Of a DNA stretch of 64,000 bases, positions 44,236 through 51,622 are shown piece by piece. Source of the stretch: JAPOXR01 sp964291445 (GTDB lineage Bacteria; Pseudomonadota; Alphaproteobacteria; Rhodobacterales; Rhodobacteraceae); assembly GCA_964291445.2 (NCBI GenBank), contig OZ219862.1, forward strand, positions 1,178,001 through 1,242,000, written 5' to 3'. Made by a program: the position numbers and the translations under genes. The notes below the pieces were generated by a model. The model saw nothing but the letters and a program-made list of their open reading frames with translations, did no database searches and had not been told where the DNA came from. Every line of letters starts with the position of its first letter. The stretch's first letter is position 1.

Positions 44236-45106
44236 GTCGCTCCATTCCGTATCCGGTGCCGGGAATTCCTTCCGGCCTGCTCACGATCCGGGCCCGGCCC
44301 CGCAGCAGAAGGGCCGCCGATTCGATCAGCCCTGCCGCCAGCATGTCCTGGGCCGCCTCCCGGCCACGGTCGAGAGCGGTGTCGATCTCGCCATGCTGCA
44401 ATTCGCCAATCCGCGTCACCACCAGCCGGTCACCGAGGTCGCTGTCGGGGCTGAGTTTGCGGGCCGGGCGGCGCTCGATTGCCGGGTGGCCGGGCAAATT
44501 CACCGCATTGGCAACCAGCGTGGCCGCCGCATCGGCCGATGCCGCCGAGGCGGCAATCACGGTCACCGAATCGGCAATTCCCAGCGAATGACTGCGGCCG
44601 CCCTGCCCGCTGGTGGCAACTCCCCCGGCTTCCGACCGGTGATCAACATCGATCCGCCCATGCTCGGCCCCCTGCAGATCACTGATGGCGATCCTGAAGC
44701 GTTGGCCGGAACCGAGATGAAAGGCGATGTCGCCGCCATTGTTCACATAGGCCCGGTCAAGACGGGCTGCCGACATCATGACCGCCAGGATCTCGTCGGC
44801 CACGGAACCGGCCACCGCGGCCATCGGCGTCACGAAGCCGTGCAGACCATGCGGTGCCACCGCCCGGCCCATTCGCCTGGCAACCGGCCCCTTCAGCCTG
44901 GCTGTTCCCCGGCCGGTCTGCCGCCGCAGACATGGCAATTCGTCAACGAGTTCCTGCAGAAGACCCCTGAAACGGTCGGCGGCGGCCCGGAATGCCCGCT
45001 CCCTCGCTCCCGTCTCCGGCGATTCGGCAGCGATGACGAGGTCGATCGGCCCCTCCTGCAGCCGCAACCGCTGCTCCGACAACATCATTGCCTGCATGCC
45101 GCTCAT
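44228..45106 (-). CDS. UPF0280 family protein (ApbE-like fold)
   Basis: 292 residues from ATG 45106; a longer frame upstream overlaps the reductase gene and is not homologous. Markers: HGLHGFVTPMAAVAGSVADE, RAYVNNGGDIAFHL, GVATSGQGGRSHSLGIADS and ATLVANAVNLPGHPAIER, the pattern of UPF0280 proteins related to FAD:protein flavin transferases. Such a protein could attach or handle flavin for the redox enzymes encoded next to it; no role has been shown. Confidence 0.82.
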   Translation of the reverse strand: MSGMQAMMLSEQRLRLQEGPIDLVIAAESPETGARERAFRAAADRFRGLLQELVDELPCLRRQTGRGTARLKGPVARRMGRAVAPHGLHGFVTPMAAVAGSVADEILAVMMSAARLDRAYVNNGGDIAFHLGSGQRFRIAISDLQGAEHGRIDVDHRSEAGGVATSGQGGRSHSLGIADSVTVIAASAASADAAATLVANAVNLPGHPAIERRPARKLSPDSDLGDRLVVTRIGELQHGEIDTALDRGREAAQDMLAAGLIESAALLLRGRARIVSRPEGIPGTGYGMERHV

Positions 45107-45119
45107 CGCGCCCGTCCAC

Positions 45120-46577
45120 TCAACCCGAGTCGTCCCGCTTGTGCCGGCGGACCGGGTCGACCCAGCCACCTTCCACGCCCACCCTCCTGATACCCGGGGT
45201 GATGACATCCTCGAGTTGCCTGATCTCCTGCATGTGGCCACCGAGTCGCTCGTAGTCGTGCCGCTTGAGGGTGAATTCCACCGGCGCCACCAGCGCCGGC
45301 GTCGGGACATAGCCGAAGGAGTTGACGGGCATCTGCGTCACGTCGACCATGAAGGTGATGCCACCGCCCGGCCAGATATAGACTTCGGCACCGCCACAGG
45401 TGACCGAGGTCAGCGAATCCCGAACCGAATTGGTCAACCGGACCGGATTCTCGGTCACCCCGGCCCGTAGCGAACCACCGGCACCACCCATGAACAGGAC
45501 CGAGCAGATCGAGGGTTCGCAATTCTCGGCAATCAGTTCGGCCGATTGCTGCAATGGCGGCGGGATGTCGGCAGTCACCGGTTCGAGATTTCCGTCCAAC
45601 TCGAAATAGGCCCATTGCTCGCCGGTGGTGGACACCATCAGCAGCCGCAACCCCGGCCAGGCGGTCTTGCGGTCGATGGTCCGGATGATGTCCAGCGGGT
45701 TTTCGATGCTGGTCCCTCCCCAGCCGCTACCCGGCCCAGCCGATTTGAAATACCGGCCGGGGGTGGAACGCCTGCCCGTAACCCGAATTCCGGCCGGCCG
45801 CATGCCGAGTTGCTTGCCGGCCTCGTGTTCGGTCAGCACACCGGTGATGTGATCATCAACCACCACCACCTCGTCGACATGCGGCTCCCACTGCCTGGCA
45901 AACATGCCAATGGTTGCCGACCCACAACCCACCCGCATGAGGTTTTCCCTGGCGCCGTCAATCACCGGTGCCTTGCCGGCCTCGATCGTCAGTTCGGCGC
46001 CGTCATCCACGGCAAGCTCCACCGGTTGGCAATTGCACAACTCCAGCAGCGCATCGCAGGTTGCCCGCCCTTCGGCCTTGCTGCCTCCGGTCAGGTGTTC
46101 AACCCCGCCGAGGGCGAGCATTTTCGATCCGTATTCACTGGTGGTTACATGTCCGACCGCCTCGCCCCGGCTGCGAATGACGGCCATCTCCTGGCCGATG
46201 AAACGGTCGGTGTCGATCTTGACCTTGGCACCGCAGTAGCTGAAGATTCCTTCGGTCACCACGGTGACCATGTCCACGCCGTCAGCAGCCTGGCTGACGA
46301 TGAAGGGGGCAGGCTTGTAGTCGGGATAGGTGGTTCCAGCGCCGACGGCAGTCACGAAAGGCCGACCGGACCGCACGAGATCGCCATCCCAGTCATCGTC
46401 GAGATCCAGGAACCGCACCGCCTTGCCGCCCCTGTCTTCGGTCGCCTCGATCACCGTCAGCGGGTCAAGCCTGACCAGCTTTCCGTCATGGTTGGCATAA
46501 CGGTCGCACGCCCCGGCTCGCCCTTCGGCAATGTAGCACATGACGGGACAGGCATCGCAGCGAATCTTCTCGGTCAT
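45120..46577 (-). CDS. 6-hydroxynicotinate reductase
   Basis: 485 residues from ATG 46577, overlapping the molybdenum hydroxylase stop (ATGA). The N-terminal cluster motif CDACPVMCYIAEGRAGACDR provides cysteines for an iron-sulfur cluster. Later blocks HVTTSEYGSKMLALGG, MRVGCGSATIGMF and GGAEVYIWPGGGITFMVDV fit the ferredoxin-dependent 6-hydroxynicotinate reductase first described in the nicotinate fermenter Eubacterium barkeri. It reduces 6-hydroxynicotinate to 1,4,5,6-tetrahydro-6-oxonicotinate, the enamidase substrate. The operon order dehydrogenase-reductase supports the call. Confidence 0.85.
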   Translation of the reverse strand: MTEKIRCDACPVMCYIAEGRAGACDRYANHDGKLVRLDPLTVIEATEDRGGKAVRFLDLDDDWDGDLVRSGRPFVTAVGAGTTYPDYKPAPFIVSQAADGVDMVTVVTEGIFSYCGAKVKIDTDRFIGQEMAVIRSRGEAVGHVTTSEYGSKMLALGGVEHLTGGSKAEGRATCDALLELCNCQPVELAVDDGAELTIEAGKAPVIDGARENLMRVGCGSATIGMFARQWEPHVDEVVVVDDHITGVLTEHEAGKQLGMRPAGIRVTGRRSTPGRYFKSAGPGSGWGGTSIENPLDIIRTIDRKTAWPGLRLLMVSTTGEQWAYFELDGNLEPVTADIPPPLQQSAELIAENCEPSICSVLFMGGAGGSLRAGVTENPVRLTNSVRDSLTSVTCGGAEVYIWPGGGITFMVDVTQMPVNSFGYVPTPALVAPVEFTLKRHDYERLGGHMQEIRQLEDVITPGIRRVGVEGGWVDPVRRHKRDDSG

Positions 46578-49345
46578 GCAGATGTCCCTCCGATCTCGTC
46601 CCTGGCCCGCCGGATTGCGGTCAACAGCCGTGACGGCGTGACCGGAACCTCGTTGAGCGTGGCGCCGCAAGCGCGGCGGATTGCATTCAGGATTGCCGGT
46701 GCGGTCGGGATCAGGGCATGTTCGCCGAGCCCCTTGGCCCCGAACGGGCCGTGCTCATCAGCCTCCTCGATGATGATGGTATCGATCGGCGGAATGTCGC
46801 CGATGGTCGGAATCAGGTAGTCATGCAGGTTTTCGGTGCGCCCCGGCACATATTCCTCCATCAACGCCATGCCGATTCCCTGGGCAATGCCGCCATGAAC
46901 CTGGCCCTCGACCAGCATCGGGTTGATCGCCTTCCCGACATCATGGGCGGCCAGGATCCGGTCGAGCCGGACCGTGCCGAGGCTGGTATCGACCATCAGC
47001 GTCACCATCTGCGCAGCAAACCCAAACTGTGCATAAGGAATGCCCTGCCCGTCATCGTCAAGCGGCCGGGTCGGCGGATCATAGGTCTCGACGGCCTGCA
47101 GCACGTAGCCGTCATCATCAACCTCCAGCCGGCCCGGATCAATGCCATGACCGGAAGACTTGTCCCTGGCAGCCATCGACCCATTGCCAAGCTCCAGCTC
47201 CGCATCCTCCGAAGCATTGCACAGGCGCAGGATCATCGATCGTAGCGATTCCCCGGCCAGGCGGGCGGCATTGCCGGAGACAAATGTCTGGCGGGACGCC
47301 GAAGTCTTGCCGGCATCGGGTGTCACGTCGGTATCTGCGCCAACCAGATCGATCGACGATACCGGGACGCCCAGCGATTCGGCAAAGATCTGGGCAATCA
47401 CCGTGTTCGCCCCCTGGCCGATATCCACCGCCCCCTGGTGCAGCACAACGGTTCCGTCGGGCCGGATGCCCGCCTTGATGGTTGACGGGTTGGCGAGCGA
47501 CGTATTGCCGCATCCATACCATCCGGCAGCCACGCCGACCCCCATTCTTCCAGCCTCGCCGCTGCACGCGGCACGACGGTTGTAGTCGGCAGCCCGGAGA
47601 TTGGCTTCCGACCACCCGTCACGCAGGGCCTCCAGGCACGACCTGATTCCGACGCCTTGGCTGAAGACCTGGCCGGTCACGGTCGGGGCACCGTTTTCGA
47701 GGGCGTTGACAATCCGGAATTCCAGCGGGTCCATGCCGAGCTTGTTGGCCAGCCGGTCAAAAAGCGTTTCCTGGGCAATGGCGCTCTGCGGAACACCGAA
47801 GCCGCGAAAGGCCCCGGCGGGCGGTGCGTTGGTATGCACACCGGCGCTGACGGCGACATAGTCATCAACCTTGTACGGACCCGATGCATGCACTGGCACC
47901 CGGTTGACCACGGTCGGGCCCCAGGACGCATAGGCGCCAGTATTGAACCTGCCCTCGTAGTTGATGCCGCACAGGCGACCATCCCGCGTGGCGCCGATCT
48001 TCATGCGAAGGCAGGACGGGTGGCGCTTGGTGGTCGATTGCATCGATTCGCTGCGTGAATATGCGAGGCGGACCGGCCGGCCGGTCTTGAGGGCGGCGAG
48101 CGCCAGGTAGGGTTGCACCGACAAGTCCAGCTTCGAGCCGAACCCACCACCGGCGGCAACCGGCACGATCCGCACATCCCCGGTATCCATGCCGAGGATT
48201 GCCGACAGGCTCTCGAGATCCATGACCGGGGCCTGGGTGCCGGCATGGACCTCGACCCTGCCATTCTGGATCATGGCAATTCCGGCCTCCGGTTCGATAT
48301 AGGCATGCTCGACGAAACCGGTCGAAAACCGGCCTTCAACGAAAAACTCGGCCTCGGCCAGCGCCCGGTCGGCATCGCCCCGCCGGACAACACCGCTGCA
48401 CATCACGTTCCGCTCGCGATCGGGATGGATGAGCGGGGCGCCTAAAACCAGCGCTTCTCCAGGATCGGCAAGATGCGGCAACTCTGTCCACCTGATCGGA
48501 AAATCGGCAGTGTCGAATTCCTGCACGATTCCTCGATACCCGACCAGCGCCGCCACCGCCTCACCGCGAAAACGGACCTCCTTCTCGGCAAAAACCGGTT
48601 GGTCGACAAAGCCGGGAATGACTCCGAACCGGTTCACCCCGGCGATATCGTCCGCGGTCAGGACGGCCTCGATGCCGCCGGCTGCCGAAACAAAGCCCTC
48701 GAGGTCGCCGAATTCGAATGCGGCCCGGTGATGGGGAGAGCGGACTACCCGAACCACCAACCAGTCAGGCTCGCCGGCGTCATCGCCGAACACCTCCCTC
48801 CCGGCCACCTTGGCAGCGCCATCGACCCGCCGGATGGCGACACCGACCCCGGTCGGGTTGGTCGGCAGACGGCCCTCGCCCCTGGCGGCAGCCATCACCG
48901 CGGCAATGATTCGGCGATAGCCGGTGCAACGGCACAACACGCCGCCGAGGGCATCCGTCAATTCCTCGTCCGACGGCGAGCGGTTGCTGCGCAGCAGCGC
49001 CACCGCCGCCACGATCATGCCTGGCGTGCAAATCCCGCACTGGGCGGCACCATATTCCTGGAAGGCCTCGGCCAACGCCTGGGCACGCGGCTCGTCGGCA
49101 AGGAGGCCCGACAAGGTTTCAACCGGCCTCCCGCCAACCTGGCGACTAGGCGTCAGGCAGGCGCATACCGGTTGACCCTCGACCAGCACGGTGCAGGCGC
49201 CACAATCTCCGGCATCGCATCCGACCTTCACATCCCGGCAACCCAGCCGCTCGCGCAAGGTCTCGGTCAGGCGCTCGCCCGGCAGCGGGTGACAATCTGA
49301 CTGGCGGCCATTGACCATCATGGACATGCCGGCGGCCTTCTGCAT
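46574..49345 (-). CDS. molybdenum hydroxylase, fused 2Fe-2S and molybdopterin subunits (nicotinate dehydrogenase-like)
   Basis: 923 residues. Residues about 1-155 form the 2Fe-2S domain (GCDAGDCGACTVL and CGICTPGM...CRCTGY). The rest is the xanthine-oxidase large subunit with GGGFGSKLDLSVQPYLALAAL, PPAGAFRGFGVPQ, VDIGQGANTVIAQI and the catalytic glutamate in GAKGLGEHALIPTAP. Usually these domains are separate chains in nicotinate dehydrogenases, so the fusion is notable. In context it should hydroxylate nicotinate to 6-hydroxynicotinate, but related enzymes act on purines or aldehydes. It starts one base after the FAD-subunit gene. Confidence 0.85.
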   Translation of the reverse strand: MQKAAGMSMMVNGRQSDCHPLPGERLTETLRERLGCRDVKVGCDAGDCGACTVLVEGQPVCACLTPSRQVGGRPVETLSGLLADEPRAQALAEAFQEYGAAQCGICTPGMIVAAVALLRSNRSPSDEELTDALGGVLCRCTGYRRIIAAVMAAARGEGRLPTNPTGVGVAIRRVDGAAKVAGREVFGDDAGEPDWLVVRVVRSPHHRAAFEFGDLEGFVSAAGGIEAVLTADDIAGVNRFGVIPGFVDQPVFAEKEVRFRGEAVAALVGYRGIVQEFDTADFPIRWTELPHLADPGEALVLGAPLIHPDRERNVMCSGVVRRGDADRALAEAEFFVEGRFSTGFVEHAYIEPEAGIAMIQNGRVEVHAGTQAPVMDLESLSAILGMDTGDVRIVPVAAGGGFGSKLDLSVQPYLALAALKTGRPVRLAYSRSESMQSTTKRHPSCLRMKIGATRDGRLCGINYEGRFNTGAYASWGPTVVNRVPVHASGPYKVDDYVAVSAGVHTNAPPAGAFRGFGVPQSAIAQETLFDRLANKLGMDPLEFRIVNALENGAPTVTGQVFSQGVGIRSCLEALRDGWSEANLRAADYNRRAACSGEAGRMGVGVAAGWYGCGNTSLANPSTIKAGIRPDGTVVLHQGAVDIGQGANTVIAQIFAESLGVPVSSIDLVGADTDVTPDAGKTSASRQTFVSGNAARLAGESLRSMILRLCNASEDAELELGNGSMAARDKSSGHGIDPGRLEVDDDGYVLQAVETYDPPTRPLDDDGQGIPYAQFGFAAQMVTLMVDTSLGTVRLDRILAAHDVGKAINPMLVEGQVHGGIAQGIGMALMEEYVPGRTENLHDYLIPTIGDIPPIDTIIIEEADEHGPFGAKGLGEHALIPTAPAILNAIRRACGATLNEVPVTPSRLLTAIRRARDEIGGTSA

Positions 49346-49346
49346 T

Positions 49347-50204
49347 TCAGGTGCCCGGCTCCGATCCGGCGTTCACCGCCAACTCCAGGGTCCGCCGGCA
49401 GAGTTCCGCCGAGGCCAGGATGCGATACTCGGCGCTGCCCCTGACATCATCCAGCGGCGAAAGCGGGGACAGGAATTTCCTCTCGATCCAGTCGGTCGAT
49501 TTCAGCCCGTTCAGGTCTCGCCCGATCGAAGCCCGCTCGAGTTCCGGCAATCTCCTGGCCACTGGAGAACAGGCGCCGACGGCGATCCGGGCCGAGCTGA
49601 TCGTGCCATCCACCTCCAGGTCGACATTGGCCGCGACCATGGCAATCGAAATCACCAGATATCTGCGGGAGCCCAGTTTCAGGAACGCGCCGTAGCCGGC
49701 ACCGCGCTTCGATGGAACATGAACGGCGATGACGATTTCGCCGGCAGCGAGCCGGGTCTGACGGGGTCCGACGACGAATTCCTCCAGGGGCAACCGCTTC
49801 GCACCACTTGACGATACGGTCTCAACCTCGGCTTCCAGTGCCAGCAATGGCGGAACCCCGTCAGCGGCCGGTGACGCATTACAGATATTGCCGGCAACGG
49901 TTCCGGCATTCTGAATCTGCGCCGACCCGACCTCGCGCGCCGCCGATCTGAGCCCGTCAAAGGACGATGGAAACGGCCAGTTGGCGACTTCGGACCAGGT
50001 CGCCGCACCACCGATCCTCCAGCCTTCCTCCGACCTGGTGATGCCCCCGAGTTCCGGAACCCCGGTGACATCAAGCAGCGAGTCACCCGCCCCTCCGCCG
50101 GCCCTTGACGGATAGAAATCGGTGCCGCCGGCGATGATCGTTACCTGTCCCTGCTCAAGTATCTTCAGTGCCTCCGGCAGGGAGTCGGGGGAATGATAGG
50201 GCAC
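49347..50204 (-). CDS. molybdenum hydroxylase FAD-binding subunit
   Basis: 285 residues from GTG 50204 with AGGAG 10 bases upstream. The FAD-binding pattern is VTIIAGGTDFYPSRAGG near residue 22 and QIQNAGTVAGNICNASPAAD near residue 95; the C-terminal CO_deh_flav_C domain follows (YLVISIAMVAANVDLE). It passes electrons from the 2Fe-2S centres to an acceptor. First gene of the leftward nicotinate operon. Confidence 0.87.
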   Translation of the reverse strand: MPYHSPDSLPEALKILEQGQVTIIAGGTDFYPSRAGGGAGDSLLDVTGVPELGGITRSEEGWRIGGAATWSEVANWPFPSSFDGLRSAAREVGSAQIQNAGTVAGNICNASPAADGVPPLLALEAEVETVSSSGAKRLPLEEFVVGPRQTRLAAGEIVIAVHVPSKRGAGYGAFLKLGSRRYLVISIAMVAANVDLEVDGTISSARIAVGACSPVARRLPELERASIGRDLNGLKSTDWIERKFLSPLSPLDDVRGSAEYRILASAELCRRTLELAVNAGSEPGT

Positions 50205-50227
50205 GTGAAACGGCTCCTGGCAATATT

Positions 50228-50241
50228 GTTAGTATACTAAC
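50228..50241. promoter_or_regulatory. palindromic operator GTTAGTATACTAAC, copy 2
   Basis: Identical to the site at 37819-37832. Here the perfect dyad extends to 18 bases (TTGTTAGTATACTAACAA, 50226-50243) and includes the -10 box of the operon promoter, an ideal position for a repressor. Confidence 0.8.
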
Positions 50242-50262
50242 AACTTCACCGAAGCCGGTCAA
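50234..50262 (-). promoter_or_regulatory. promoter of the nicotinate dehydrogenase operon
   Basis: Minus strand TTGACC (50262-50257) and TAGTAT (50239-50234) with a 17-base spacer. The -10 box lies inside the palindrome. The leader to GTG 50204 would be about 25 bases. Confidence 0.6.
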
Positions 50263-50417
50263 TTTGTACCGAACCGGCGGGCACAAGAATCACGGTGCGG
50301 CCGCAGATGATGTCCTGCGGGTCAATTCGGGTGTTTTCGGGATGGGGTCATCCGAAACTTACCGGGCCGAGCCATGCTCATGGCGCCTGTCGGGCGGGGA
50401 ACAATCCGGGTGACGAC

Positions 50418-50457
50418 CGCCCGGCTTGTCCGATCGCGTATCGGCGGTAGCCGGGCG
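50418..50457. other. nested hairpin
   Basis: Outer stem CGCCCGGCT/AGCCGGGCG (9 pairs, perfect) enclosing an inner stem CCGAT/ATCGG around CGCGT. It lies downstream of cspA on the minus strand. It may be a second terminator-like structure or part of a small RNA. Confidence 0.4.
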
Positions 50458-50542
50458 TCAACACCTTACGGAATCTCGTGATTGCGCCGTCAGCGTCAAA
50501 CCCGGCCGTTGCACGGCACCTTGTCGCTGACGGCGGGGTGCT

Positions 50543-50566
50543 CGCCTCCAACCGGAGTTGGAGGCG
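50543..50566 (-). terminator. stem-loop downstream of cspA
   Basis: CGCCTCCAAC and GTTGGAGGCG pair perfectly over 10 bases around the loop CGGA, 17 bases past the cspA stop. No T-run follows on the minus strand, so it may stabilise the 3' end and need not terminate by itself. Confidence 0.5.
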
Positions 50567-50582
50567 GAATTCAGCGCGGCCT

Positions 50583-50795
50583 TCAGAGGATGGACAGGTT
50601 CTCAGCTGACGATTTGCCGTCGCGTCCCGGTTGCAGCTCGAAGGAGACCTTCTGTCCATCATTGAGCGATGTCAGTCCGGCGCGCTCCACGGCCGAAATG
50701 TGGACGAAGGCGTCCCTTGAGCCGTCATCCGGCTGGATGAAGCCAAAACCCTTGGCCGTATTGAACCACTTGACGGTTCCAGTAGTCATAGTCAT
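50583..50795 (-). CDS. cspA: cold-shock domain protein
   Basis: 70 residues, single OB-fold cold-shock domain: GTVKWFNTAKGFGFIQPDDG carries RNP-1 (KGFGFI) and AFVHISAV is RNP-2. Binds single-stranded RNA/DNA and melts mRNA structure. Start ATG 50795 with AAAGGA upstream; a second ATG two codons in is possible. The leader contains a stable hairpin, usual for thermally regulated csp mRNAs. Confidence 0.92.
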   Translation of the reverse strand: MTMTTGTVKWFNTAKGFGFIQPDDGSRDAFVHISAVERAGLTSLNDGQKVSFELQPGRDGKSSAENLSIL

Positions 50796-50819
50796 TTCCT
50801 TTCAAAGGAGTTCAGGTTT

Positions 50820-50845
50820 CGCGCGCCGCACCTTGCGGCGACGCG
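50820..50845 (-). promoter_or_regulatory. hairpin in the cspA leader
   Basis: CGCGCGCCGC (50820-50829) pairs with GCGGCGACGCG (50835-50845) apart from one bulged A. It lies 25 bases before the cspA start on the minus strand and would form in the 5' untranslated RNA. A temperature-sensitive role is a family-level expectation, not shown. Confidence 0.4.
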
Positions 50846-51622
50846 GGTTGGTCAACGCTCACATTGTCAGGGGTAACGAAGCTAATCGGCAGTGCGGTTA
50901 TCTAGGTAGCACAAATCAAACGCAGAACGTGTCCGCAGCATGTAGGGCGTTTTCCGGCAAGGTCAATGGCCAGCATGACATTACACGGTCTGCACCCAAG
51001 CCCATTCAAGAGTCGGCAGCCATGACCAGATCCAGCTTCCGGTTCCGGAATCCAGCCGTCATCCGGCGAACATGTCGGGGTCGTCTGCAGACGAGTGATG
51101 CCGGCCGGTGGCGTTTCCTGCCCGGATCCTGCACCGAAGACGTGCCGGGCCCTTGGCTCCGCAGGCCCCGCCGCGTGGTCGGGCGGGCTGGAACAATGTT
51201 GAGCGTGGGGCGGCAATCAGGATCCATGTTGCGCGCAACATTTCACGGTGAGAATCCAGCGTCACTCAGGATGAGAAGGAGGCTGGGGCGGCAGTGCGGC
51301 ACGCAGGTAGTCTGGAAGTTGGACCGGCCGCGACGACGCCTGCCACAGTTGGTGGTGACGGTCAGGCAGTTCGAGGACGGGTGTTCATTTGCTGCACGGG
51401 TCAATGGGTTTGCAAGAAGCTCAGTTGATAGCCGAAACCCTCCAAGGCGACGATACCGCCGAGCGCCCACCGCTCGGTGAGCGTGGGTGGATTGCCATTA
51501 TCGGGCATGAATGGTTTCGAGACAGAACAATTGCTCGCCTCCCTCGCGTTGATCAGGCTGAAGCAGATACTCTTGCCGGCGGCCTTTCAACGATCCCCGA
51601 TCGGCCGCCGTTATCCCTGGGT
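50846..51622. other. long non-coding stretch with degraded mobile-element DNA
   Basis: About 780 bases without an intact gene. It must hold the cspA promoter at its left end. A serine-recombinase fragment is recognisable at about 51290-51395. The long plus-strand frames crossing it are arginine-rich and not protein-like outside that fragment. Confidence 0.45.
51290..51395 (+). pseudogene. serine recombinase (resolvase/invertase) fragment
   Basis: The plus frame reads TQVVWKLDRPRRRLPQLV followed by VTVRQFEDGCSF. This matches the core of Tn3-type resolvases and DNA invertases, where VVWKLDRLGRSLPHL..TV..LE is nearly invariant. The N-terminal catalytic serine region and everything after helix E are missing or scrambled. 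A dead remnant of a transposon or invertase. Confidence 0.55.

Larger units (their letters stand above)
50263..50582. other. intergenic region with two hairpins, no gene
   Basis: Between the nicotinate promoter and cspA. It contains a nested hairpin at 50418-50457 and a perfect stem-loop at 50543-50566, listed separately. No coding frame supported. Confidence 0.4.

Noticed and set aside
45546..46820. 424-codon plus-strand frame over 6-hydroxynicotinate reductase
   Set aside because: Antisense shadow of a well-supported gene.
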